From: Streptomyces sp. YIM 130001
Lineage (GTDB): Bacteria > Actinomycetota > Actinomycetes > Streptomycetales > Streptomycetaceae
Length of the DNA: 64,000 nt
NCBI RefSeq assembly: GCF_003574445.1
Contig: NZ_KZ984548.1
Coordinates: 361,013 to 425,012 of the forward strand
Direction of reading: 5' to 3'
In this document: piece after piece, positions 46,531 to 56,761 of the stretch
Numbering within the stretch: position 1 is the first letter of the stretch
How the letters are laid out: each line of letters begins with the position of its first letter
The notes under the pieces: generated by a model
Told to the model about the DNA's origin: nothing
Databases searched by the model: none
Seen by the model: only the letters and a program-made list of their open reading frames with translations
Made by a program: the position numbers and the translations under genes

Positions 46531-46567
46531 GCGAGGGTGGGACACGTTCCCCCGGTCCCACCCTCGC
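46531..46567. terminator. Bidirectional terminator between convergent genes
   Basis: GCGAGGGTGGGAC (46531-46543) and GTCCCACCCTCGC (46555-46567) form a perfect 13-bp stem with an 11-base loop, between the ECF partner and the convergent L,D-transpeptidase gene. Confidence 0.85.
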
Positions 46568-46637
46568 TCTGCACCTCTCCCGCGCCCGGCCCTCGAGTTC
46601 CACGAGGCGGGCGCGCCCAGAAGCCACGCAGGCTCCG

Positions 46638-47558
46638 TCACCGGTACACGACGACCTTGTCGCCCTTGCGGACCTGGGCGAAGAGGGACGCGATCCGCTC
46701 CTTCTTCCGTACGTTGACGCACCCGTGCGACGCACCCGTGTAGCCGCTCGCCGCGAAGTCCGACGAGTAGTGGACCGCCTGGCCGCCGGAGAAGAAGAGG
46801 GCGTACGGCATCGGGGTGTCGTAGAGGGTCGAGACGTGGTGCCGTGACTTCCAGTAGACGGTGAACTCGCCCTCGCGGGTGGGCGTGTACTGGGAGCCGA
46901 AGCGGACGTCCATGGTCGAGACGACCTTGCCGTCGACCATCCAGGTCAGCGTGCGGCTGGTCTTGCTGATGCACAGCGCACGTCCGGTCAGGCAGCGCTT
47001 GTCGGGCTTCGCGGGCGGCTGGTCGCCCGCGGCGTAGAGCTGGAAGTACGTCGGCTTCCGGGTCATGCCGGTCAGGCGGTCCCAGGTCGCGCGGTCCGTG
47101 GTGCCGGTGCGCGGGAGTCCGCGTTTGGCCTGGAAGCCCTTGACCGCCTTCACCGTGCCGGTGTCGTACTCGCCGCTCGGGCCGGGCCCGAAATACCAGG
47201 CGATCTGGGCGAGACGGGCCTGCAGCTCCCGCACCCGGCCGCCGTCGTCGCCCGGCGCGGCGACGGGGGACGGCCGGGCGGAGGGAGTCGGGGGCGTACG
47301 GCCGCTCTCCTGATCCGAACCGGAGCCGTCACCGCTGCCGGAATCGCTGTCCCGGCCCGGGGAGTCGTCCCGGCCCTCGGAGTCGTCCGGCGCTTGCGTC
47401 AGGGGAGGTGGTTGCTTGCCCGTGGCGGCGCCCGATGCGCCCACGTGCTCCCCGTCCGTGCCGCTCACCTTGCAGCCCGCCGTGGCGAGCAGGACGGCCA
47501 GTGCGGCGGCGCCGCCCGCCATCGCCCGCCGCCGTCCGACCCCCGGTGTCCGCTGCAT
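46638..47558 (-). CDS. L,D-transpeptidase lipoprotein with peptidoglycan-binding domain
   Basis: A 306-residue lipoprotein. The lipobox is LLATAGCK near residue 29, followed by a Ser/Asp/Gly-rich linker. The peptidoglycan-binding domain (about 105-165) has [20 protein letters not shown] and [17 protein letters not shown]. The YkuD domain ends with the catalytic motif [11 protein letters not shown] near residue 285, preceded by [10 protein letters not shown]. It forms 3-3 crosslinks or attaches proteins to peptidoglycan outside the cell. GGGGGGACGG precedes ATG 47558. Confidence 0.93.
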   Translation of the reverse strand: MQRTPGVGRRRAMAGGAAALAVLLATAGCKVSGTDGEHVGASGAATGKQPPPLTQAPDDSEGRDDSPGRDSDSGSGDGSGSDQESGRTPPTPSARPSPVAAPGDDGGRVRELQARLAQIAWYFGPGPSGEYDTGTVKAVKGFQAKRGLPRTGTTDRATWDRLTGMTRKPTYFQLYAAGDQPPAKPDKRCLTGRALCISKTSRTLTWMVDGKVVSTMDVRFGSQYTPTREGEFTVYWKSRHHVSTLYDTPMPYALFFSGGQAVHYSSDFAASGYTGASHGCVNVRKKERIASLFAQVRKGDKVVVYR

Positions 47559-47786
47559 CCGTCCCCCCGACGTCCGTTCTGCGCCCCGGCCGTACGCCCG
47601 TGCCACGGCCCACGTGTCCCCCGGATGTTTCCCGCGCATCATGGAAGGCGAACGCCCGGCGGCGGAAGGCTTGAGCCACATCCGAAGCCCGAGCGGCAGC
47701 GGCACGGCACCGCACGACCGGCCCGCGACGACCGGCACGGCACCGCACGACCGGCACGGCACACGACGAGCGGAAGGCACACCCCC

Positions 47787-49367
<1,581 letters not shown>

Positions 49368-49497
49368 GGGCGTCGCACTGTCCGTGGGCGCCGCGCTTCC
49401 CGTGGGCGCTGCGGTGACCCCGGCGCCCCGTGGACGGTGATGTCCGCTATACGGAACGCCGTGTCCGAGTCGGCGGGTGCGTGTCACACTCGCCGAC

Positions 49498-50160
49498 ATG
49501 CTGGGTGTCACCGATCTGCCGACGTATCTCATCGGCGTTGCTCTCATCGTCCTGTTGCCGGGCCCGAACTCGCTGTACGTGCTGTCCGTCGCCGCTCGGC
49601 GCGGCGTACGCACCGGATACCGGGCCGCGCTCGGTGTCGTGTGCGGTGACACCGTGCTGATGACGTTGTCCGCCGCGGGCGTCGCCTCGCTGCTGCAGGG
49701 CAACGCCGTGCTGTTCGGGATCGTGAAGTACGCCGGAGCCGCGTATCTGACCTGGCTCGCGATCGGCATGATGCGTTCCGCGTGGAACCTGTGGCGCACC
49801 CGCGCGGAGCGCGCCGCCGAGGCGGGCGCCGCTCCGGCGAACCCCACCGAGGGCGAGGCCGAGCGGCCGTACCGCAGGGCCTTCGTGATCAGCCTGCTCA
49901 ATCCGAAGGCGATCCTGTTCTTCATCTCGTTCTTCGTGCAGTTCGTCGATCCCGGGTACGCCTATCCCGCGCTGTCGTTCGTGGTGCTCGGGGCGTTCGC
50001 GCAACTGGCCAGCGTGCTGTACCTGTCCGCGCTGATCTTCGGCGGTACGCGCCTGGCGGCCGCCTTCCGCAGCCGCAGGCGGCTGTCGGCGGGGGCGACC
50101 TCGGCGGCGGGCGCGCTCTTCCTCGGCTTCGCGGTGAAGCTCTCCATGAGCGGCGCCTGA
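49498..50160 (+). CDS. LysE/RhtB-family amino-acid exporter (LeuE-like)
   Basis: A 220-residue, six-helix exporter. The N-terminal YLIGVALIVLLPGPNSLYVL with its PGPN motif and the central RRAFVISLLNPKAILFFISF with NPKA are the signatures of the LysE/RhtB superfamily, which exports amino acids such as leucine, threonine or lysine. The substrate cannot be inferred. ATG 49498 has CACACT 7 nt upstream and no ribosome site; an upstream GTG (49477) is in frame. Confidence 0.9.
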   Translation: MLGVTDLPTYLIGVALIVLLPGPNSLYVLSVAARRGVRTGYRAALGVVCGDTVLMTLSAAGVASLLQGNAVLFGIVKYAGAAYLTWLAIGMMRSAWNLWRTRAERAAEAGAAPANPTEGEAERPYRRAFVISLLNPKAILFFISFFVQFVDPGYAYPALSFVVLGAFAQLASVLYLSALIFGGTRLAAAFRSRRRLSAGATSAAGALFLGFAVKLSMSGA

Positions 50161-50224
50161 GTACGTACGGCCCGCGCGGCCGCCGAGGACGCCCGCTCCC
50201 GGGCGCCGCCTGAACGGCAGAGCG

Positions 50225-51379
50225 TCACCCCCGCTTGAGCGCCGCCCGGATCCTCGGTGTGAAGCGGTCCTCGACGAAGCGGTTGAGCAGCCAGGCGAGC
50301 CCCAGCATCAGCGCGACCGTGCCGAGCACCGTGGCGTAGCTCGGCAGTCCGAGACCGCGGTGCAGGGCGCCCACCGACACCCAGCCCAGGTGCTCGTGCA
50401 CCAGATAGAACGGGTACGTCAGAGCCCCGGCCGTGGTGAGCCAGGCCCGGTCCACACGGTTCAGCAGACCGAGCGCGACGGCGGCGACCGCGGCGAAGCC
50501 GAGGGTGACCACCGCGATGATGCCGAGCGACGGGCGGAACGAGAAGAAGTCCGGGTTCGGCGCGTGCCAGAGGCGGTCCACCGCGTAGTGCTGGCCGAGC
50601 AGCCAGCTGACGCCGACGATGCCCCAGGCGGTGACGTCGTGCCGGTCCCGGTGCACCAGGTAGAGGCCGATGCCGCCGATGAAGAACGGCGCGTACTCCG
50701 GCATCAGGACCAGATCGAGCAGCGGCATCGAGGCCGCCTCCGCGATCACCGAGGCCAGCGTCCAGACCGCGCAGAACAGCACGACCCGGCGCCGGTTCGC
50801 CCCCGGCAGCACGACGCACAGTGCGAAGAGCGCGTAGAAACGCACCTCCGCCCAGAGCGTCCAGCACACCCCGAGCACCCGGTCCGCGCCGAGCGGCTGC
50901 TGGAGCATCGTCAGATTGACCAGGAAATCGCTCGGCGAGACGGCCGCGTACACGACGGGTGGCAGCGCGAAGACCGCGGTCACCAGGATCACCGCCGCCC
51001 AGTACGAGGGCAGCAGACGGGCCGCACGCGAGGCGAAGAACGAGCGCAGCGGCCGGCCCCAGCCGCTCATGCAGATGACGAACCCGCTGATCACGAAGAA
51101 GATCTGCACCCCGAGGCAGCCGTACGCGAACCAGGTGTGCGCGGTGGGGAACTGCATGGCGGGCGAGCTGCCCCAGGCCTGGGAGATCTCGCCGTCCCGG
51201 CCGCCGTAGTGGTAGAGCGCCACCATCAGGGCGGCGACCAGGCGGAGCCCGTCGAGGGCGCGCAGCCGGGAGGCGCGCGGTGCGGCGCGTACGGCGGGCG
51301 GCTTGATGGACAGGGCCGGGCCGGTGGAGGTCTCCGGCGGCAGATGCGGGTCCGGGACCGTGGTGGTGGAGGCGCTCAT
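50225..51379 (-). CDS. Membrane-bound O-acyltransferase (acyltransferase 3 family)
   Basis: A 384-residue protein with about ten membrane helices. LRALDGLRLVAALMVALYHY with the catalytic His is the acyltransferase 3 start, and FFVISGFVICMSGWGRPLRS the second conserved block. Family members move acetyl or other acyl groups to sugars on envelope glycans. It is the last gene of a three-gene operon with the polysialyltransferase-like and GT2 genes (ATGA overlap), so it probably O-acylates the nonulosonate polymer. Confidence 0.92.
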   Translation of the reverse strand: MSASTTTVPDPHLPPETSTGPALSIKPPAVRAAPRASRLRALDGLRLVAALMVALYHYGGRDGEISQAWGSSPAMQFPTAHTWFAYGCLGVQIFFVISGFVICMSGWGRPLRSFFASRAARLLPSYWAAVILVTAVFALPPVVYAAVSPSDFLVNLTMLQQPLGADRVLGVCWTLWAEVRFYALFALCVVLPGANRRRVVLFCAVWTLASVIAEAASMPLLDLVLMPEYAPFFIGGIGLYLVHRDRHDVTAWGIVGVSWLLGQHYAVDRLWHAPNPDFFSFRPSLGIIAVVTLGFAAVAAVALGLLNRVDRAWLTTAGALTYPFYLVHEHLGWVSVGALHRGLGLPSYATVLGTVALMLGLAWLLNRFVEDRFTPRIRAALKRG

Positions 51380-52722
51380 CCGAGTGCGGCCCGCTTCACG
51401 GCGCGTGCCCGGCGGGCGACCCGGCGCACCGTCGAGTTGCGTGGGATGAAGCCCAGTTGGGCGGGGACGGCGCCGGGCAGGGCCAGGGCCGTGAGCCGGC
51501 GGCGCTTGAAGTAGCGGCGCGTACGGGCGTTCAGGTACTGGCCGAGGTAGCGCTCGGCGGCCGGCCGGAGGCCGGGATGGATCTGCGGCTGCATGGCGAA
51601 GCCGACCGCGGTGAGCAGACCCGCGAGCCGGGACGCGTCCGGGTCGAGGTGCTGCGCCTCGACCGCGGTCCGGTCGGTCAGCTCAGGCAGCAGCGCGTCG
51701 ACGACCGTGACCGGCACCCGGTTGCTGTTCTCGTACGGGGTCAGGCGCTCCAGGAGCAGATCGGTGCCGATCCGGGCGACCGGGAGTCCGTACAGCGATG
51801 CGGCCGTCAGGAGCGCGGTGGAGAAGCAGCCCACGACCAGTGCGGGGCGCAGCCGCTGGAAGAGGACCTCGGCGAGCACCGGTCGGTCGATCACGGCCAG
51901 TTCGGCGCCGAGCCGCTCCGCCTCCTCCTCGAGGAGCCGCGACCAGCGGGCCGGCGCGGTGGGGTGCGGCTTGAACACCACGCGGGTGTGGCCGAGTTCG
52001 AGGACGCCGCGCAGCATCCGGATGTGCAGCTGCTCCTCCTCCTCGGCGGTCAGGATGCCGAGTGCGGAGAGGTACTGGCCGAGCAGCAGGGGCGGTTGGC
52101 CGTCCGGGAGCTCCAAGTCGGCTGCCGTATCGGTGAGTTCGCCGAGCACTTTCACGAACGTTTCGGTGGGGACGAGTTCCGGTGGTACGTCGAACTCCGT
52201 GAGCAGCAGCGGCTGCAGGCCCGGCACCAGGTCCAGATGCAGGAGCCGGCCGATCCGGGTGCCGATCAGCGGGTCGAGCTTGCTGCGGGTCGGGCCGTAG
52301 CTCATCAGGCCGTCCGCGTACACGTCGATCGGGGCGCCGGTGAAGATCTGCGCGAGCGCGAGCGACGGGTTGACCTGGATGGACTCGACGACCAGCTCGA
52401 GGCGGTCGTCACCGAGGTCCCAGAGCATCCGCAGATACCGCTCCCACATCGGCACATCGTCCTGCCGAGGTGCCCAACCCCCGGGGTGGAAGGGGGAGAT
52501 GGCGTCGTTCCAGGACACCACCGCGTCGAAGCGCGCGCCCAGCAGGCCGAAGCCGGGCATGGCGTCGATCGACGGGGTCGTCTCGGGGTTGGACGCGTTG
52601 TTGCTCACCAGGAGCAGCCGCCGGTCCGCCGGGCGGAAGAGGCCCGCGTCGAGCGCGGCGGCCAGGGTCGCCGTCCCGTACAGGGTGGAGGCGAAGAAGA
52701 TCTGGGTGGTGCCGCGGGCCAT
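51376..52722 (-). CDS. Alpha-2,8-polysialyltransferase-family glycosyltransferase
   Basis: A 448-residue GT-B protein. YADGLMSYGPTRSK holds the D/E-D/E-G motif, VVFKPHPTAPARW the HP motif, and GCFSTALLTAASLYGLP the Ser/Thr motif, the three signatures of bacterial polysialyltransferases. Such enzymes extend sialic-acid chains from CMP-activated donors. In the cluster it should polymerise the nonulosonate made by the divergent operon. Start and stop overlap the GT2 and acyltransferase genes, so all three are coupled. Confidence 0.85.
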   Translation of the reverse strand: MARGTTQIFFASTLYGTATLAAALDAGLFRPADRRLLLVSNNASNPETTPSIDAMPGFGLLGARFDAVVSWNDAISPFHPGGWAPRQDDVPMWERYLRMLWDLGDDRLELVVESIQVNPSLALAQIFTGAPIDVYADGLMSYGPTRSKLDPLIGTRIGRLLHLDLVPGLQPLLLTEFDVPPELVPTETFVKVLGELTDTAADLELPDGQPPLLLGQYLSALGILTAEEEEQLHIRMLRGVLELGHTRVVFKPHPTAPARWSRLLEEEAERLGAELAVIDRPVLAEVLFQRLRPALVVGCFSTALLTAASLYGLPVARIGTDLLLERLTPYENSNRVPVTVVDALLPELTDRTAVEAQHLDPDASRLAGLLTAVGFAMQPQIHPGLRPAAERYLGQYLNARTRRYFKRRRLTALALPGAVPAQLGFIPRNSTVRRVARRARAVKRAALG

Positions 52723-53714
52723 CAGGCCGCCACCTCCGCGGAGACGGGACGGCGCCTGAGCCGTCGGAGCCGGGTCGCGCGCTGGACGTCCATGGAGTCG
52801 AGTGCGTCGTTCAGAATGTCCTGCGGCATTCTCTTCAATGCCGCCGCGCTCAGGGCACGCAGCTTACGGGCCACGGCTGGTTCGAACCTTTCGATGGAAC
52901 CGAGATGGTGCGAAATGATGGCGCAGTAGGTACGGACGGCTTTCGGCAGCAATTGTGCGGCATCCCGGTCCTCCGCGGTTTCCCGGATCACTTGGTCGAA
53001 TGCCCGAATGAAGTCGAGTTGGCGTACGTCCCCGATCTGGGTGAGGGACGAGGCGACACCACGCCGGTAGAAAACACCGAGAAGTCCGAGCACGGCGAAG
53101 GATTCCGCTTCCCGGTGCAGCCGCCAGATCCACGGCCGGTCCTCGGCGGTACGCAGGCCGTCGGTGAAGTGCAGCAGACCGCGGTCGGCGAGCCTTCGGT
53201 GGTACATACCGGCCCAGGCGTACGCGTAGTCCACCGGCGTCGACCGGTCGGCGGGCAGGATCACATCGCGCGGCACCAGGACCTCGTCGCGCCGGCCGTA
53301 CGGGACACGGTGCACGCTGCGTGCCCGCGCGGTGCACTGGACATGGTCGGTGCGGACGAAATCGCAGCCCAAGTCCTCTATACGGGACAGGAGTTCGGGA
53401 TAGTAGCCGGGGGCGAGCCAGTCGTCCCCGTCCAGGAAGGCGAGGTACTCGCCACGCGCCGCGTCGAGTCCGGTGTTGCGTGCGGTGGCCAGGCCTCCGT
53501 TCTTCTCGTGCCTGAGGACTCGCACCTCGGCGAGGCCGGCGTCGTGGAACTCGCGGGCGGTCTGCTCGAGGATCTCGGGCGTGCGATCTCTGGAACAGTC
53601 GTCGACGAGCAGGAATTCGAAGTCGGCACGCGCATTGGCCCGCAGACTTCTGAGGGTGTCGGGCGCGTATTGCTGCACGTTGTAGAACGGCACGATGACG
53701 GAGAGCTTAACCAC
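52722..53714 (-). CDS. GT2 glycosyltransferase
   Basis: A 330-residue GT-A protein. KLSVIVPFYNVQQYAPDTL at the start, LLVDDCSRDRTPEI, the DxD-type ARGEYLAFLDGDDWLAPGYY near residue 95 and EDRPWIWRLHREAES (acceptor region) define a GT2 family member. It transfers a sugar from an NDP donor in assembly of the glycopolymer, perhaps the second sugar or the linkage unit. GTG 53714 is supported by TAGCGT 7 nt upstream and no ribosome site. The downstream gene begins in its stop (TGATG). Confidence 0.92.
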   Translation of the reverse strand: MVKLSVIVPFYNVQQYAPDTLRSLRANARADFEFLLVDDCSRDRTPEILEQTAREFHDAGLAEVRVLRHEKNGGLATARNTGLDAARGEYLAFLDGDDWLAPGYYPELLSRIEDLGCDFVRTDHVQCTARARSVHRVPYGRRDEVLVPRDVILPADRSTPVDYAYAWAGMYHRRLADRGLLHFTDGLRTAEDRPWIWRLHREAESFAVLGLLGVFYRRGVASSLTQIGDVRQLDFIRAFDQVIRETAEDRDAAQLLPKAVRTYCAIISHHLGSIERFEPAVARKLRALSAAALKRMPQDILNDALDSMDVQRATRLRRLRRRPVSAEVAA

Positions 53715-53721
53715 GCGGGTG

Positions 53722-53727
53722 ACGCTA
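53722..53727 (-). promoter_or_regulatory. -10 hexamer of the leaderless leftward glycopolymer operon
   Basis: On the minus strand TAGCGT is followed by 7 nt and the GTG at 53714. A matching TAGCGT drives the opposite gene at 53889. Confidence 0.5.
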
Positions 53728-53888
53728 GGTGTCCCGCCGCCATTCGTCTTGACCCGTAGGAAGATGGCGGGTGAACGAAGCGTGGCAGATCGGTGAACCA
53801 GCCCGCGGGGCACGCTGATTCGCCGATCGTCGACGTGCTGTTAACCGTTTGTTGTATTCGGGTTGGGCCGCCGAACCGAATGGCTTCC

Positions 53889-53894
53889 TAGCGT
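53889..53894 (+). promoter_or_regulatory. -10 hexamer of the leaderless rightward glycopolymer operon
   Basis: TAGCGT is followed by 7 nt and the GTG at 53902. The context CTAGCGTC is the same as on the divergent side, and CGAATGGC precedes both, so the two operons are likely expressed together. Confidence 0.5.
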
Positions 53895-53901
53895 CTGTGA
53901 C

Positions 53902-55254
53902 GTGCCAAGTATCCACAGGAAGCCACGGGTCGCCGTGCTCGCCGATTCCGACACCCGATGGAAGTGGGGTGCGCTCACCGCGCACCGCCTCGTCGCGGCG
54001 GCGGACGGCGGGCCCGCGGACGCACCCGCGGCCGATTCCGCTCCCGCCCTCGACGGCTACCTGCTGCGCGGCCGGGCCACCCCCACACCCCGGCAGCTGA
54101 CCGAGGTCGGAGTGCGCGCCGACACCCTGCGCGAGGTCACCGGGAGCGAATTCCTCGCGGCACTGCGCGAGGGAACGTACGACGTGGTCGTCCTCGCCCT
54201 GGTCGGCGGGGGAGTGCAGGCCATGCTGCACGGGCTCGCCCATGCGTGGCGCGGCCGCAGCCGCCGGCCCGTCGTCGTCACCGGCTACGTCGGTGTCGTC
54301 TACGAGAAGCTCGCCGACGGACTGCTCCTGCGGCACGGCGCCGATGTCGTCCTCGCCAACTCCCGTCAGGACGCGGAGCGTTTCCGCGCGGTGTACGAAG
54401 GTGTCGGCGCGGACGCGTCGAGCGTGGTGGAGACGGCGCTGCCGTTCCTCGGCGGCGAGCCGTACCGCCCGCACACCCCGTACACCGTCGTCTTCGCCGC
54501 CCAGCCGTCCGTGCCGGTGACCCGCGCGGACCGCACCCACCTGCTCGGCCGCCTGGTCCGGCACGCCCAGCGGCATCCCGACCGTGAGGTGCTGCTCAAG
54601 CTGCGCTCACGGCCCGGCGAGCACACCACGCACATCGAGGAACTCCCGTACCAGAAGCTCGTGCAGAAGGTGCCGGGCGGGCTCCCGCCCAACCTCCGGC
54701 TCGTGTACGGGCACATGGGCGAGGTCCTCGACCGCACCGACCTCCTGGTCACCGTCTCCTCGACGGCCGCCCTGGAATCCCTGCACCGGCGCATCCCCAC
54801 CGCGATCCTCACCGACGTCGGCGTCCGCGAGACGCTCGGCAACCACCACTTCATCGGCTCGGGCTGCCTCGCCTCGTTCGACCAACTCGACGCGGGGCAC
54901 GCACCCGTCCCCGATGCGCAGTGGCTGGCCCGGCAGGGCGTGGCGGCCGACGGCGCGTACGAGCGTGCCTTCGACGCCGCCCGCGAGCGCGTCACCGAGC
55001 TGCTCGACCGGCCCCGACGCCCGCCCCTGGCGCCGTACTACACACCCGTCACCGCCCCCGGCTACCAGCCCGGCATCCTCGCCCGCCACCACCTCGCCCC
55101 CGACGGTGCGCCGCTGCCCGGCGCGCCCGCGAGCAGCGAGGCGACCGGCGTACGGCGCGTGGTGCGCGGGGCGATGCGGGACGCGGCCCGGGGCGCCTAC
55201 CGGCACGGCGTGCAGCGCGTCGCACCGGTGATCCGGCGGATGGGGGAGCTGTGA
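53902..55254 (+). CDS. Putative glycosyltransferase (DUF6716 type)
   Basis: A 450-residue soluble GT-B-like protein. It begins KPRVAVLADSDTRWKWGALT, with VVVTGYVGVVYEKLADGLLL in the middle and LVTVSSTAALESLHRRIPTA in the C-terminal half, where Ser-Ser-Thr corresponds to the polysialyltransferase-like Ser/Thr motif. I recall a Streptomyces DUF6716 family with this layout, annotated as putative glycosyltransferase. As first gene of the sugar-synthesis operon it probably works on the same polymer. GTG 53902 follows TAGCGT by 7 nt. The C-terminal tail is basic and may touch the membrane. Confidence 0.75.
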   Translation: MPSIHRKPRVAVLADSDTRWKWGALTAHRLVAAADGGPADAPAADSAPALDGYLLRGRATPTPRQLTEVGVRADTLREVTGSEFLAALREGTYDVVVLALVGGGVQAMLHGLAHAWRGRSRRPVVVTGYVGVVYEKLADGLLLRHGADVVLANSRQDAERFRAVYEGVGADASSVVETALPFLGGEPYRPHTPYTVVFAAQPSVPVTRADRTHLLGRLVRHAQRHPDREVLLKLRSRPGEHTTHIEELPYQKLVQKVPGGLPPNLRLVYGHMGEVLDRTDLLVTVSSTAALESLHRRIPTAILTDVGVRETLGNHHFIGSGCLASFDQLDAGHAPVPDAQWLARQGVAADGAYERAFDAARERVTELLDRPRRPPLAPYYTPVTAPGYQPGILARHHLAPDGAPLPGAPASSEATGVRRVVRGAMRDAARGAYRHGVQRVAPVIRRMGEL

Positions 55255-55331
55255 GCCCCGCACCCGCCGAAGAGCCGGCCCGCGCCGCCGGCGCCCACAC
55301 CCGCACGCCCCTTCTCCAAGGAGACCTGCCC

Positions 55332-56705
55332 ATGACCAGTCCGGAACCCGGAGCCGAGCCGGGCGCCCGCCCGTCCGGCGCACCGGGGCCCCGCCGCGTC
55401 CTCGCGGTGATCCCCGCACGCGGCGGCTCGAAGGGCGTACCCGCCAAGAACCTCGCCCTCGTCGCCGGCGTACCCCTGGTGGCCCGCGCGGTGCGCGAAT
55501 GCCGCGCCACCCGGCTCATCACCGATGTTCTGGTGTCCACCGACGACCCGGCCATCGCCGAGGTCGCCCGGGCCGCCGGCGCCGAGGTGGTCCTCAGGCC
55601 CGCCGCCATCGCCGGTGACACCGCGAGCAGCGAGGCCGCCGTCCTGCACGCCCTCGACGCCCACGAGGCGTTGCACGGCTCGCCGGTGGACGTGGTGCTG
55701 CTCGTGCAGTGCACCAGCCCGTTCCTGGCCCGCGAGGACGTCGACGCGGTGGCGGCCGCGGTCGCCGAGGGCGGCGCGGACACCGCGGTCACCGTGGCCG
55801 CGTTCCACGGTTTCGTCTGGCGCGACAGCGCGGACGAACTGGCCTCCGGCGCCCCCGCCGCGGGTGCACCGAGGCCGGTCGCCGCACAGGGCGCGGTCGC
55901 GGGAGCGGGACGCCCCGGTGCCGCCGCCACCGCCGTGGACGGCAGGCCGCCGGTGGCGCGCGGCGGATACGGCGTCAATCACGACAAGTCCTTCCGCCCG
56001 CGCCGCCAGGACCGCCCCCAGGACCTCCTGGAGACCGGCGCCGCGTACGCCATGGACGCGGCAGGATTCCGCGACCACCGGCACCGGTTCTTCGGCCGCA
56101 CCGACCTGGTGCGCACCGACCCCGCCCGGGTCCTCGAGGTCGACGACCCGCACGACCTGACCCGCGCCCGCGCCCTCGCACCGCTCCTCGACCGGCCCGA
56201 ACTCGCCGAGCGCCCGGGCCGGGACGACATCGACGCGATCGTCATCGACTTCGACGGCACCCAGACCGACGACCGGGTACTGATCGACGCCGACGGCCGC
56301 GAGATCGTCGCCGTGCACCGCGGCGACGGACTCGGCATCGCGGCCCTGCGCAGGGCCGGACTGCCGCTCCTGATCCTGTCCACCGAGCAGAACCTGGTCG
56401 TGGCGGCCCGCGCCCGGAAGCTCCAGATCCCCGTACTGCACGGCATCGACCGCAAGGACCTCGCACTCAAGCAGTGGTGCGACGAACAGGGCATCGCCCC
56501 CGAGCGGGTCCTCTACGCCGGAAACGACGTCAACGACCTGCCCTGCTTCGGCCTCGTCGGCTGGCCCGTCGCGGTCGGCAGCGCCCACGACGTCGTACGC
56601 GGCGCCGCCCGTGCCGTCACCACCACACCCGGCGGCGACGGCGCGATCCGGGAGATCGCCTCCTGGATCCTCGGGCCGTCCCTCTCGGGCCAGGGCGCCC
56701 GGTGA
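55332..56705 (+). CDS. neuA: CMP-nonulosonate cytidylyltransferase fused to HAD phosphatase
   Basis: A 457-residue, two-domain protein. The cytidylyltransferase is seen in VLAVIPARGGSKGVPAKNLA near residue 25, VVLLVQCTSPFLAREDVDA and DDPHDLTRARAL. After about residue 300, AIVIDFDGTQTDDRVLIDAD (Asp-x-Asp motif), then ILSTEQN, DRKDLALKQW and AGNDVNDLPC define an HAD phosphatase of the KdsC or sialate-9-phosphatase type. An Ala/Gly/Pro insert (about 175-210) interrupts the first domain. ATG 55332 has AAGGAG at 8 nt. Likely activities: dephosphorylating a 9-phosphate and forming the CMP-sugar. Confidence 0.9.
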   Translation: MTSPEPGAEPGARPSGAPGPRRVLAVIPARGGSKGVPAKNLALVAGVPLVARAVRECRATRLITDVLVSTDDPAIAEVARAAGAEVVLRPAAIAGDTASSEAAVLHALDAHEALHGSPVDVVLLVQCTSPFLAREDVDAVAAAVAEGGADTAVTVAAFHGFVWRDSADELASGAPAAGAPRPVAAQGAVAGAGRPGAAATAVDGRPPVARGGYGVNHDKSFRPRRQDRPQDLLETGAAYAMDAAGFRDHRHRFFGRTDLVRTDPARVLEVDDPHDLTRARALAPLLDRPELAERPGRDDIDAIVIDFDGTQTDDRVLIDADGREIVAVHRGDGLGIAALRRAGLPLLILSTEQNLVVAARARKLQIPVLHGIDRKDLALKQWCDEQGIAPERVLYAGNDVNDLPCFGLVGWPVAVGSAHDVVRGAARAVTTTPGGDGAIREIASWILGPSLSGQGAR

Positions 56706-56761
56706 GCTCCACCCCCGACCACCCCTCCAGCACCACCCATTCACGTAAGGAACCGAACACC

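Noticed and set aside
52722..53813. Longer GT2 protein beginning at 53813
   Set aside because: The extra 33 residues are not GT2-like, and TAGCGT 7 nt before GTG 53714 supports the shorter form.
54921..56705. A 594-residue protein starting inside the DUF6716 gene
   Set aside because: Its first part overlaps a real gene in another frame; the ribosome site at 55332 and NeuA homology fix the start.
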